DNA from: Rhodospirillales bacterium
GTDB lineage: Bacteria > Pseudomonadota > Alphaproteobacteria > Rhodospirillales > Defluviicoccaceae
Reading direction: 5' to 3'
DNA length: 64,000 bases
NCBI GenBank assembly: GCA_016712595.1
Contig: JADJQT010000001.1
Location: forward strand, 721,501-785,500
In this document: in pieces, positions 37,243 to 45,237 of the stretch
How the letters are laid out: the number at the start of each line of letters is the position of its first letter
How positions within the stretch are numbered: the stretch's first letter is position 1
Program-made: the position numbers and the translations under genes
The notes under the pieces: generated by a model
What the model saw: the letters and a program-made list of their open reading frames with translations, nothing else
Database searches by the model: none
Told to the model about the DNA's origin: nothing

Positions 37243-37449
37243 ATGACCGACAAATCGAACCGCAAAGGCCCGAACCTGATCGCCTATCACGTCGCCGAGG
37301 GCGACGATCCGATCTGGACCCGCATCGGGGCCGCCTGGGATCACGACGACGCCAAGGGCATGACGCTCCAGCTCGACATGCTCCCGGTCAACTTCACCGG
37401 CCGCATCGTTCTCCGCGAGCCGAAACCGAAGCAGGAGGCGGGCGCGTGA
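37243..37449 (+). CDS. Small hypothetical protein
   Basis: 68 residues: KGPNLIAYHVAEGDDPIWTRIGAAWDHDDAKGMTLQLDMLPVNFTGRIVLREPKP. The pattern (a beta protein describing IGAAW...G..L.LD..P..GRIVLR) is common on conjugative elements of alphaproteobacteria, but I know no function. The ATG at 37231 is an alternative, but GGAAC upstream favours 37243. Confidence 0.65.
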   Translation: MTDKSNRKGPNLIAYHVAEGDDPIWTRIGAAWDHDDAKGMTLQLDMLPVNFTGRIVLREPKPKQEAGA

Positions 37450-37481
37450 GCGCCCCCTCTCACCCTTCGGAGGATCGCGCC

Positions 37482-37832
37482 ATGACGACCGAGCGCCCTC
37501 TCACCGAGGCCGACAAGCGCGAAGGGTTCATCCGCGCCACAGGCGGATTTTCGGGCGCGAAAGCCAAGTGGGCCGAGCACGCTGCGCGCGGCATGACCGA
37601 CGCCGAACTGGCCGAAGCGCTGGCCTTTGAGCTGGGAATTTTCGGCGGATCGTGCCGGTCGGACACGCCGCATCTCACGTTCCAAGGCGCGGGCCTGAAA
37701 ATCTGGATTTCGTGGGGAATCCACAATCACGTCGCCATGAAGCCGACCTTGGAGGGACGCAGCACGATCACGATGGCCCGCCTTGTGTATGAGATAAAAG
37801 ATCCCACTGACCGGCAACTTGCCCTCTTTTGA
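37482..37832 (+). CDS. Hypothetical protein
   Basis: 116 residues: REGFIRATGGFSGAKAKWAEHAARGMTDAELAEALAFELGIFGGSC, then GAGLKIWISWGIHNHV. GGAGG lies 8-9 nt before the ATG at 37482, which is preferred to the GTG at 37446 that overlaps the previous stop. It is in an apparent two-gene operon with the preceding small gene. Not recognised. Confidence 0.62.
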   Translation: MTTERPLTEADKREGFIRATGGFSGAKAKWAEHAARGMTDAELAEALAFELGIFGGSCRSDTPHLTFQGAGLKIWISWGIHNHVAMKPTLEGRSTITMARLVYEIKDPTDRQLALF

Positions 37833-37863
37833 GCGTAGTGGTCCGCAACGGACTGAGATTCTT

Positions 37864-38631
37864 TTACCGTCGGACGCAGCGAACGCCGCTAACTAAATTT
37901 TTGGTGGGGCTGGAGATGTCGTAGGCGCCACCAGAACCAAAATTCTGATACCACGCATATGACGCATCGAACTCTGATGAGGTCCAGTAGTAGGCTGACG
38001 TGAACGAACCTGCCGCATGCGCATTGATTGCTGTACGATTCTGAGATAGCAGGCGCATTTCTGCTTGAGACGGCAAGTACCAGTCCGAATATCCTCCATA
38101 AGATAAATCTTTACAAAGCTTGAAGGCCGGAAATGTTGTTGACGTCGGAATTTGACTGTCGTTGATTTTTCCGTCCTCAGTGGAGTCCGTCGCAATATCA
38201 TTGGTTCCGTAAGACGTTTTCCACTGGCTCGACGTGCTTTGGTTTTTATTTGTTACATACAATGCCTTGCATTTACCTTTGTCTTCGCTGCTTGGGTCAT
38301 TATAAGCCATGAACCCCGCGAAAATCGGGTCATTGGTCGTGCCCGCGTCGCCATCGTCGCACACATCGCCGATGTTGGGGCAGAGTGGAGGCTTCTTGCA
38401 GGCGTCGATAGTGAATCCGTTGAGCGAAGTTATGTTCAGTGCCACCCACTGACTGCCTATGCAGCCCTGGAAAATGTGATGGTCCGTATTGTAGATGATC
38501 GCACCTTCGCGCCGGGTTTCAGGGGTGAGAATTGTGGTGCCGTTCGGGACTACAGGGCAGTCGGCAAACGAATAGTGCGGCCACATAACCATCAACATAA
38601 CAAACGCAACTATATTTACTGACTGTCTCAT
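37864..38631 (-). CDS. Exported DUF1566 (Lcl-type) protein
   Basis: 255 residues with a signal peptide (VNIVAFVMLMVMWPHYSFA). A short module EGAIIYNTDHHIFQGCIGSQWVALN follows, then PLCPNIGDVCDDGD...IFAG, and a C-terminal DUF1566 domain: FPAFKLCKDLSYGGYSDWYLPSQAEMRLL and YYWTSSEFDASYAWYQNFGSG ending in RCVRR. DUF1566 domains occur in surface adhesins and lipoproteins. It is the last gene of a four-gene operon and overlaps its upstream neighbour by 4 bp (ATGA). Confidence 0.82.
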   Translation of the reverse strand: MRQSVNIVAFVMLMVMWPHYSFADCPVVPNGTTILTPETRREGAIIYNTDHHIFQGCIGSQWVALNITSLNGFTIDACKKPPLCPNIGDVCDDGDAGTTNDPIFAGFMAYNDPSSEDKGKCKALYVTNKNQSTSSQWKTSYGTNDIATDSTEDGKINDSQIPTSTTFPAFKLCKDLSYGGYSDWYLPSQAEMRLLSQNRTAINAHAAGSFTSAYYWTSSEFDASYAWYQNFGSGGAYDISSPTKNLVSGVRCVRR

Positions 38632-39905
38632 CGCCTGACGCACCTCACCCTGTAGGCACTGGGTTTTGTATCGTTGAATTGGTAGCCAAGGGTGAAGTTC
38701 TGCCGCCACGCGCTGTCAGTATCGTACTCCGTCGAAGACCAGTAGTGAGTATTCTGAAAATTGGTAATATTTCCGCCTGCTTCGATTGCTCCGCGCACGG
38801 ACCATAAATAGAATACCTCTACTTGGGAGGGCAGATACCAGTCGGTATGCCCGCCTGTTCCCAAATCCTTGCATAGTTTGAAGGCAGGAAACGTCACGTC
38901 ATTCGGCACCTGATTGGTGTTGATACGCCCATCATAAGTTGAATCGGTCGCGATATCGTTTGTGCCGGTCGATGTTTTCCATTTGCTTGTCGTCCCTTGA
39001 TCAGTGCTCGGGATGAACAGCCGTTCCTGCGTGATCGGATGCCAGCCCGCGAACACCGTGCCATCCGCGCACAGGTCGCCGATATTTGGACAATCTGAGG
39101 GACCGGAGAGGCCGGCACCGCTCCCCCCGCCGCTCGGGGGTTGCGTATGAACGCAGCGAATAAGGTTGCTGACAAACGCGGAGTTGTCCCACCAAATACT
39201 GCCATCCTGATTTATGATCCATGCGTTGCTGCCATCGGCCAAACTTGCCGTCCAATAGCTGTCCGATATGGTCAGTGCAGCAGACCCCGTCAGTGACGCT
39301 TTATTCTTCATAAGGATCGCCATCTCGGCTGTCGAAGGCGGCCTCCAGCTAGCCCCATCGATCGTGATGCTCCCACAATACTCGGCGATATTGTTCGACG
39401 AATCGTCCCCGACCGCAGCTGTCAGTGCCGCTGCCTGCGCGGCGTCCCCGTCGGCAGGATGGGTGATCGTGCCATTCACGGCGTTTGCACCCTGATACCA
39501 GATTGACACGTCATTGCCGGAGCAGCTCCCGCTCGCGGACGCGCCAGCGGGGCATCCTGTGGGAAGCACAATGATGTCATCGCCATTAATGGACCCGCCA
39601 CAATATCCAGAATCGACCACCGCACCAACGGCGCATCCGCCGCCGCCCGCCGGGCAAACCCAGTCGGTTCCGTCACAAAATTCGGCGCATGACGTGCTGC
39701 TGTTGTAGCGGATGGAACCGTCGAGCGCGGCGTCGCAGGCGCGGTTGTCATAACCGATCTTAATGGAGCCATCGAGAAAGCCGCCGGACGTTTCCTGTGC
39801 CCAAGCTGTCCTCGCCACGAAGATTGAGACAAGAAATACAAACAAAGCCATCACCAAAAAAGAAGGTGGCCGTTTGCATTTATATTTTTTGTCTTGCTGC
39901 GTCAC
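38628..39905 (-). CDS. Exported protein with two DUF1566-like domains
   Basis: 425 residues, GTG start with GGAAGGTG upstream. The signal peptide is FLVMALFVFLVSIFVARTAWAQ. The mature start is ETSGGFLDGSIKIGYDNRACDAALDGSIRYNS, then a Cys-rich module (CDGTDWVCPAGGGGC). The first DUF1566-like domain is WRPPSTAEMAILM...SYWTASLADGSNAW...IRCVH, then a Gly/Pro linker and a second one: CPNIGDLCADGTVFAG, DWYLPSQVEVFYLW, HYWSSTEYDTDSAWRQNF, RCVRR. The two repeats and the shared N-terminus with the next protein suggest duplication within the operon. Confidence 0.83.
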   Translation of the reverse strand: MTQQDKKYKCKRPPSFLVMALFVFLVSIFVARTAWAQETSGGFLDGSIKIGYDNRACDAALDGSIRYNSSTSCAEFCDGTDWVCPAGGGGCAVGAVVDSGYCGGSINGDDIIVLPTGCPAGASASGSCSGNDVSIWYQGANAVNGTITHPADGDAAQAAALTAAVGDDSSNNIAEYCGSITIDGASWRPPSTAEMAILMKNKASLTGSAALTISDSYWTASLADGSNAWIINQDGSIWWDNSAFVSNLIRCVHTQPPSGGGSGAGLSGPSDCPNIGDLCADGTVFAGWHPITQERLFIPSTDQGTTSKWKTSTGTNDIATDSTYDGRINTNQVPNDVTFPAFKLCKDLGTGGHTDWYLPSQVEVFYLWSVRGAIEAGGNITNFQNTHYWSSTEYDTDSAWRQNFTLGYQFNDTKPSAYRVRCVRR

Positions 39906-39940
39906 AACGCACCTTCCACGTAATAATTACCGTTTCAAAA

Positions 39941-40951
39941 TTATTGTCCCCAAAAACGCCACTCATAAGAAGTGCTGGCACCGGGCGGCGAGGCACCATT
40001 GCTCAACGTGCCGTTGCTTATAAAGCCGCCGCCGGTGCCTTTATTGGCAGGCCAGCCGGAAAGCGGCCCCGACAAAAACAAAAGAGGCGCTGTTCCTGTT
40101 GGCAAAGAGCCATCAGCGCCCAAATAAACCGGTCCCCCGGCGGCATCGATGAATTTACGGCGATTTGTAACGTTGGTGAGGTCAAAAGCCGTAGCGGGAT
40201 TGAACCAGAAGTCCGCCAGGTCGGCAGGAATCAGTTGCCACGGGCCATCATAGAACCCACCAATAGTGACAAAGGGATCATCCGTTCCCGTGCTTGGCGA
40301 AAAATCACTGGCAAAATCGACCATGGCCGTCAAAGCGCCTGCGGACCATGCCTGTTGATCGGAGTCGTTGATATAAAGTCGAAGACGCGCAGGATCGGAA
40401 CCCTGCGTACCGTCATAGCTGATTAAAACATGATACCATGATCCGACATCCAATATTTCATTTGATCCCGCAATCGGGCCGGAATAGGTGTTACCTGTCT
40501 GGTCTTTATTTGAATAAACTTCAATATCGTAGATATTGTTTGCATCAGCATCGTCCATAACGAGCACGAAGCGTTCCGTTAAACCACCCAGAGCGCCGTT
40601 ATCGGAGATTGAAAAAATACGGCAAAAGTCACAGCCGCCTGTTGCCGGTCTGAGCCAAAAGCTGATCGTATATTTATTGGAATCAGCGATGCCGGAAAGA
40701 TTGTCGTGATCAATACTGAGCCAGTCATTCACGCCATCAAAATGTATCGCTTTCGGCCTATACGGGCTGCAAACCTCGACCGCATCACCGCCACTGTTGT
40801 AGCGCAGTGAACCTTCAAGACTGGCATCGCAAGTGCGGTCGTCGTAGCCGATTCTGATCGAGCCTTCGGTAAAGCTGCCGGACGTTTCCTGCGCTTTGGC
40901 AGGAAGCGCGATGGATAGTGTCAGCGCGATGAGAAGGGCAACGTGCTTCAC
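39941..40951 (-). CDS. Exported LamG-like (concanavalin-fold) protein
   Basis: 336 residues, GTG start overlapping the upstream stop (GTGA). The signal peptide is VALLIALTLSIALPAKAQ. The mature start ETSGSFTEGSIRIGYDDRTCDASLEGSLRYNS repeats that of the 38628-39905 protein. A LamG-like domain follows: AIHFDGVNDWLSIDHDN, YTISFWLRPA, GSWYHVLISYDGT, ARLRLYINDS. Such domains bind carbohydrate or protein at the cell surface. It lies 35 bp before the DUF1566 gene. Confidence 0.82.
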   Translation of the reverse strand: MKHVALLIALTLSIALPAKAQETSGSFTEGSIRIGYDDRTCDASLEGSLRYNSGGDAVEVCSPYRPKAIHFDGVNDWLSIDHDNLSGIADSNKYTISFWLRPATGGCDFCRIFSISDNGALGGLTERFVLVMDDADANNIYDIEVYSNKDQTGNTYSGPIAGSNEILDVGSWYHVLISYDGTQGSDPARLRLYINDSDQQAWSAGALTAMVDFASDFSPSTGTDDPFVTIGGFYDGPWQLIPADLADFWFNPATAFDLTNVTNRRKFIDAAGGPVYLGADGSLPTGTAPLLFLSGPLSGWPANKGTGGGFISNGTLSNGASPPGASTSYEWRFWGQ

Positions 40952-41259
40952 TTGGCTTTCGCTCCCTGTGTGATGCGAGCATCAAAGTCCGTTGGCTCGG
41001 AGTCGGTAAGCACGCCGCCGTGAGATATGCCCTCGCGGACATACAGTCCGGCCGAGTCGAGGCGGGCAACTTCCTGCCCGTCGATCATGAAGCGGAACGC
41101 GGCGCTTTTCTGATCTTCGACAATGGCGAGGCGCGGGGCCGATCCGTTTCCATTTTGGTCGATGTTGTTCGCCGGCGGCTCGGCAAAGGCGACCATCGCC
41201 ATTGACGGCAGGCAATAAAACAAAGTGAAAACAATGACTGCGAATAATGTAGATTTCAT
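40948..41259 (-). CDS. Small exported protein, first gene of the surface operon
   Basis: 103 residues with a signal peptide (LFAVIVFTLFYCLPSMAMVAFA). The mature part includes APRLAIVEDQKSAAFRFMIDGQEVARLDSAGLYVREGI, a pattern like the beta-structured stems of tail-fibre or trimeric adhesin proteins. No cysteine follows the signal. A perfect -10 box lies 7 nt before the ATG and no Shine-Dalgarno sequence is seen, so translation may be leaderless. It overlaps the LamG-like gene. Confidence 0.75.
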   Translation of the reverse strand: MKSTLFAVIVFTLFYCLPSMAMVAFAEPPANNIDQNGNGSAPRLAIVEDQKSAAFRFMIDGQEVARLDSAGLYVREGISHGGVLTDSEPTDFDARITQGAKAK

Positions 41260-41295
41260 GTTATTAATTATACTTGATATTTATTAATAACTAAA
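41260..41295 (-). promoter_or_regulatory. Promoter with inverted repeat before the surface operon
   Basis: On the minus strand TATAAT (41272-41267) is followed by only TAATAAC and then the ATG at 41259. A weak TTTAGT lies 17 nt upstream. The arms GTTATTAAT (41260-41268) and ATTAATAAC (41283-41291) form a perfect 9-bp inverted repeat across the promoter, a likely operator. Confidence 0.6.
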
Positions 41296-41304
41296 AAGAA
41301 AAAT

Positions 41305-41559
41305 ATGCAGATTAAATCAAAACAAGCAAGTCGATATGATGTAATAGTGTTTGAGTCTTTTACATATAGGGGAAAGGCTCGCAATAAGCCGCACAAGGTA
41401 GGGACGGCGCTGTCGTCAGTGAAAGGTGGGCTGGTGGTGTTCATCCCGCCCGGTATTTCGATTACCGGGCGGGTGATGATCGTGCCGGAGAAGACCGCGC
41501 TGGATGAGATTGATCTGATCGAAGCCTATGAGAGCGCGGCCGACGAGCACGGCATTTGA
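41305..41559 (+). CDS. Small hypothetical protein
   Basis: 84 residues: SKQASRYDVIVFESFTYRGKARNKPHKVGTALSSVKGGLVVFIPPGISITGRVMIVPEK. Basic N-terminus and a beta-rich core. It is divergent from the surface operon and convergent with the coupling protein gene. The first 80 bp are A+T-rich, unlike the rest. Its close place between the operon and traG suggests a transfer-linked role, but nothing proves it. Confidence 0.6.
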   Translation: MQIKSKQASRYDVIVFESFTYRGKARNKPHKVGTALSSVKGGLVVFIPPGISITGRVMIVPEKTALDEIDLIEAYESAADEHGI

Positions 41560-41577
41560 GCGCCTTCGAAGTTTGCA

Positions 41578-43224
41578 TCAGACTTTGACCCCGTTGATCA
41601 GATATCTCATGCGAAACGTCGCCTTCGAGCGCGGCGTATTGCCTTCGACCGGATTATGCTCCGCCCAGTCCCCCCAGGGCCTGACGCTCCAAAACGGCAC
41701 GCGCTGCGCAAGGATCGGCGGGGCGTTCTGGACGAACAGAATTTGCTTATCACGCGGCAGCATGCGGATTTCGTCCGGCGACATCAGCGGACGCGCCGTT
41801 TCGCTGCGGCTCTCGCCTGCGTTTTCGTCGATCGTCCTGCCGAGATTGATATTGTGGGTGATGACCGTGCGCGTGCCGAGCGCCGCCGAGATTTCCTTGG
41901 CCAGGTCGTGATTTTGAACCGCGAAAAACTGCACCACCTCCGACTGCGACATGATGGTTGCGGTGGCTTCCTTTCCATAGACCCGGCGCAGCTCCGCCAG
42001 TTCCTGCACGATCATCCACACCCGCACACCGAGACCGGGTAGCGCGGTCAGGCTTTCGGTCAGATTGTGAATGCGCCCCATGTTCGAGGCTTCGTCGAGC
42101 AGAAACAACACTTGCTCGTTGCCGTGCTGGCGGGCGACGGCATCAATGGCCTGGCGGGCCAGTAGTCCCAGCCATGCCCCGTGCGTGCCGATTTCGTCCT
42201 GAGGAATGACGAGATAGATGGTGGTCGGTCGGCTTTTGAGTTCAGCGAAGCTGAAGTCCGAAGCGCTGACGCTATCGGCCAGCCAGCCCGACGGCTCGAA
42301 AATATCAACGGCCTGCACCGCGCCTTCCCGGAAGTCGCCGAATTGTTCGGCATTGTTCGCCATCAAGCGGGCCACGTCTTCGGCAAGATCGGCGATCACG
42401 CCGTCCAGCGCGTCCGACAGCGCCATGCTGGTGATAGCCTCTTCCAGATGTGCCGTGCTTTGCAACATGCGCCACAGTTCAGGGAGGGTGCAGCGCTCCG
42501 GGCAATCGCGTGTCGCCATATGGAGCATCAGCGCCCGCAGGAGTTTGCGGGAGCCTTCCCGGAAAAACCGGTTCTTCGCCTCCCCTTCCGGTTCCGGCAC
42601 CAATTGCAGCGCCAGGTCGCGCACTTCGCCGGTGAGGCTGCGGCGCAGGGCTTCGTCGTTATAGAGATCGACCAGCACCGCCAGCGGATTGAAGCGGTGC
42701 TGCGGCAAACCATGCAGCCCCCAGGGATTCAGGATGCAGACCTTCTGGTTCCACAGTTCGGCGCGGTGGCGCGCCGTCATTCCGGCTAGCTCCCCTTTGG
42801 GATCGGTCACAAATATGCTGCCCCCCCAATGGAGGAGATTGGGCGTGACGACCGAGATGCCCTTGCCGGTGCGCGCGGGCGCGACGGTCAGCAGGTGCGC
42901 CTTGCCATTGTGGAAAAGCATCTCCCCCTCATGCGTGCCGAGGAAGAGACCGTTCGGATCGTCGAGACCGGCGGCGGCGCATTCGCGCTTGTTCGCAAAA
43001 CGCGCGCTGCCAAAATTGCCGCTCGGGGTGTTCGCGGCCTCGATCTTGCGGTCCTGATCCAGGTTCTGGTTCAATCGGTTCAGGCCGGTCAACATGGATA
43101 GCGCGCCCAGTATTCCGAAAAACCATTGGGGTGCGCCCTCCGGGGACAGGCTGGCGAAATAGAAGAATGCAGCACCGAGGACGAACGCCGGGATACTGGA
43201 CGGAGATTTGTTGGAATCGGACAT
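41578..43224 (-). CDS. traG: TraG/VirD4-type conjugative coupling protein
   Basis: A 548-residue type IV coupling ATPase. Two N-terminal membrane helices (IPAFVLGAAFFYFASL, WFFGILGALSMLTGL) precede the ATPase domain with Walker A APARTGKGISVV, FVTDPKGELAGMT, Walker B VLFLLDEASNMGRI and the C-terminal MIVQELAELRRVYGKEA...QSEVVQFF. It would bring the relaxase-DNA complex to a mating channel. No channel genes are in the window. The ATG at 43224 begins the conserved protein; the frame upstream to 43620 runs into the divergent gene. Confidence 0.92.
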   Translation of the reverse strand: MSDSNKSPSSIPAFVLGAAFFYFASLSPEGAPQWFFGILGALSMLTGLNRLNQNLDQDRKIEAANTPSGNFGSARFANKRECAAAGLDDPNGLFLGTHEGEMLFHNGKAHLLTVAPARTGKGISVVTPNLLHWGGSIFVTDPKGELAGMTARHRAELWNQKVCILNPWGLHGLPQHRFNPLAVLVDLYNDEALRRSLTGEVRDLALQLVPEPEGEAKNRFFREGSRKLLRALMLHMATRDCPERCTLPELWRMLQSTAHLEEAITSMALSDALDGVIADLAEDVARLMANNAEQFGDFREGAVQAVDIFEPSGWLADSVSASDFSFAELKSRPTTIYLVIPQDEIGTHGAWLGLLARQAIDAVARQHGNEQVLFLLDEASNMGRIHNLTESLTALPGLGVRVWMIVQELAELRRVYGKEATATIMSQSEVVQFFAVQNHDLAKEISAALGTRTVITHNINLGRTIDENAGESRSETARPLMSPDEIRMLPRDKQILFVQNAPPILAQRVPFWSVRPWGDWAEHNPVEGNTPRSKATFRMRYLINGVKV

Positions 43225-43285
43225 GATGCTGTAACCGCCTTTTCTTTCGTGCAATATGACAATCGACGGGGCGGAGTTTGCTTGC

Positions 43286-43302
43286 ATACCGCCCGGCGGT
43301 AT
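43286..43302. promoter_or_regulatory. Palindromic operator between traG and the 43321 gene
   Basis: ATACCGCC-C-GGCGGTAT is an 8-bp dyad with one central base, in the 96-bp divergent gap. It is a candidate binding site for a regulator controlling transfer genes. Confidence 0.6.
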
Positions 43303-43320
43303 TGGGCACAGGCTGGTCAT

Positions 43321-44100
43321 ATGGCGGAGGCACAGGCAGCGGCATGGCAACAGACCCGGTTCGATCAGGCGGACCGGGAACGGATACGCCGCACCTTGCT
43401 GCGTTATATGGAGGAAAACCGGATCGGCGTGCCGACCCTGCAAAAGCTGGTTGCCGAAGCCAATGATATCCGGCTCGACCACTTGCCGCTGAAGACGCTG
43501 CAACGCTTCCTCGCCGACACGCACCGCTCCAATGACATCATGGTTCGCTTTTGCCACCGTTTCGCGGCGGACCTGCCGGACGACGACCCGCTGGCATCGC
43601 TCGGCGAGGCGCTGGTGCAATTCATGGGCGTGATGCCGGACAAGGCGGATTGGCAGGCGCTCACGCCGGAATTATTCGGCCGCTACGCCGGACGGGCGGA
43701 GCCAGCGGTGAAGGGCATCGGCATCAAGGCCGACGGCTTTGACCACTGGGTCCCCTTCTCGACGCTGACCGTCGAAACCCTGCCGGCGCGACCGTTCGGT
43801 GCGGTGCGGGAGGTCGTGAGCAACTGGAGCCGGACAAAATCGGTTTCAGCCGGGCAAACAGCGCGTCGGCTATATGAAGGCGTCCTGTTTCAACCGGCGG
43901 GCGCGCTGTTCGCCTTCATGCGCAACACATTGACAGGAACGCCGCGCCTCTACTGGCTCAGCCCGGAGAACCCGTTTCCGCTGGTCGGTTATGGCCACGA
44001 AAGCACCAGCGCGCTCGATGAGCGCCCGACGGTCGGCCCAAACCTGTTCCGCGCGGATCGCTTGATTTTCGAGCGCGCCGCCGGGGGGGAAACGATATGA
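43321..44100 (+). CDS. Hypothetical protein linked to transfer genes
   Basis: 259 residues. The N-terminus (DRERIRRTLLRYMEENRIGVPTLQKLVAEAN, then LPLKTLQRFLADTHRSNDIMVRFCHRFA) looks like an HTH segment, followed by a beta-rich region (FFRADRLIFERA type ending). It overlaps the ankyrin gene by 4 bp. A DNA-binding regulator is suggested but not shown. Confidence 0.65.
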   Translation: MAEAQAAAWQQTRFDQADRERIRRTLLRYMEENRIGVPTLQKLVAEANDIRLDHLPLKTLQRFLADTHRSNDIMVRFCHRFAADLPDDDPLASLGEALVQFMGVMPDKADWQALTPELFGRYAGRAEPAVKGIGIKADGFDHWVPFSTLTVETLPARPFGAVREVVSNWSRTKSVSAGQTARRLYEGVLFQPAGALFAFMRNTLTGTPRLYWLSPENPFPLVGYGHESTSALDERPTVGPNLFRADRLIFERAAGGETI

Positions 44101-44459
44101 CCGGCGCTGCACCAAAGCAGGCACGCAAGACCCGGCCCGACGATAAGACCGCCGCCGAAGAACTCGATCATGCCCTGTTACGAGCCGTTTATAACGCCGA
44201 TCCGGACAGTGCCATCGCGGCGCTTGACGACGGGGCCGACGTGAATGCGACGGACCCGCAGACCGGACTTGCCGCGCTGCATATCGCTCTGGGCACCAAC
44301 AATTTGCCGATGGTTCGAATCTTGGTTGAGGACTGGGGTGCAACGATCAAACCGGATGGGCGCGGTCGTTGGCCCACTGTCATCGCTGCCCGGTGCCGGG
44401 TGGATGACGAGCTGTCTGACTATATCGCCGAGGCCGAAGAAAAGATGCAGTCGTCATAG
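44097..44459 (+). CDS. Ankyrin-repeat protein
   Basis: 120 residues. One and a half to two ankyrin repeats are visible: ELDHALLRAVYNADPDSAIAALDDGADVNATDPQTGLAALHIALGTNNLPMVRILVEDWGA. It is translationally coupled to the gene before it. Ankyrin proteins mediate protein contacts; the partner is probably the 43321 product. Confidence 0.82.
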   Translation: MTGAAPKQARKTRPDDKTAAEELDHALLRAVYNADPDSAIAALDDGADVNATDPQTGLAALHIALGTNNLPMVRILVEDWGATIKPDGRGRWPTVIAARCRVDDELSDYIAEAEEKMQSS

Positions 44460-44886
44460 TGACCAGAATTTGACCAACGGCACTATATTGTTGTAAAGTC
44501 ATCGCATTCGGCCCCTGAACATACAGGAGCATGCAATCCGGGCGGGTCTTAAGCTGATCCTAATCTTGTTCCCGGACAATTAATCTTAACATTAAGGTGG
44601 GTTGCAAGATGTGCGCGGAGAGTCCGCGCCATCTTGGCAAGGGGAGCTTTGAGCCGCCCCCCGTTGCATCCCCCGGCATATCGCCCGCCACCGGCATTGA
44701 GCCTGTGCGAGCGATCGCAGCGTATCCCGCTGCACCGGACCAGAAGGAGACTTCGCTCTCCCTCTGGACACCCATCGACCGGGAGGAAGACATGCCTCTC
44801 CCTCCCGGACCGCCCATGCACCAGCGCCCCGGCGCTGGAACCGGCCAGGGATACCGCGTCCCTGGATGCGCGAAAGGAGGCCGAAC
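44460..44886. other. Candidate oriT region upstream of mobC and the relaxase
   Basis: About 430 bp without a supported gene, directly before the mobilization genes. It holds a strong imperfect hairpin, AAGATG-t-GCGCGGA-GAG-TCCGCGC-CATCTT (44606-44635), preceded by an A+T-rich stretch (44555-44600) with a CTTAA...TTAAG dyad. Such a layout is usual for transfer origins. No nic consensus is certain. Confidence 0.55.
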
Positions 44887-45237
44887 GTGGCAAGCGGCAG
44901 CGATACCCGCCAGCGTCAAACGACGCTAACGGCGCGGTTCAACGATCAGGAAGCCGAGGCGATCCGCCTGATGGCCGATCGCGCGGGTGTCCCCGTGGCT
45001 TCCTACCTGCGTGCCGCAGCGTTGAACCGGTCGCTTGACCGTGCCGTTCGTCGGCCCACGGTCAGCCATGAAACGGCTGCCCGTCTTCTCGGCAATCTCG
45101 GTCGGATCGCGGAGACGCTACGCGCCGCTACTCTGGCGGGGCAACTCGACCCGGCCGAGCCGACCGTTGCCGCCGCGCTCCGCGATATTGCCGAGATGCG
45201 CACTGTCTGCTTCGAGGCCATGGGACGTGCGCCATGA
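44887..45237 (+). CDS. mobC: MobC-type mobilization accessory protein
   Basis: 116 residues: QTTLTARFNDQEAEAIRLMADRAGVPVASYLRAAALNRSL, a ribbon-helix-helix domain, then the MobC-like helical part (ARLLGNLGRIAETLRAATLAG). GTG start with AAGGAGG 6 nt upstream. It overlaps the relaxase gene by 4 bp. MobC-type proteins bind oriT and help the relaxase open it. Confidence 0.85.
   Translation: MASGSDTRQRQTTLTARFNDQEAEAIRLMADRAGVPVASYLRAAALNRSLDRAVRRPTVSHETAARLLGNLGRIAETLRAATLAGQLDPAEPTVAAALRDIAEMRTVCFEAMGRAP

Noticed and set aside
41578..43620. A longer coupling protein starting at 43620
   Set aside because: The extra N-terminus is antisense to the 43321 gene and covers the divergent promoter gap. 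The conserved protein begins at 43224.
44606..44635. The hairpin before mobC as a transcription terminator
   Set aside because: No T-run follows on either strand, and the preceding gene ends 150 bp earlier. An oriT or structural role is more likely.
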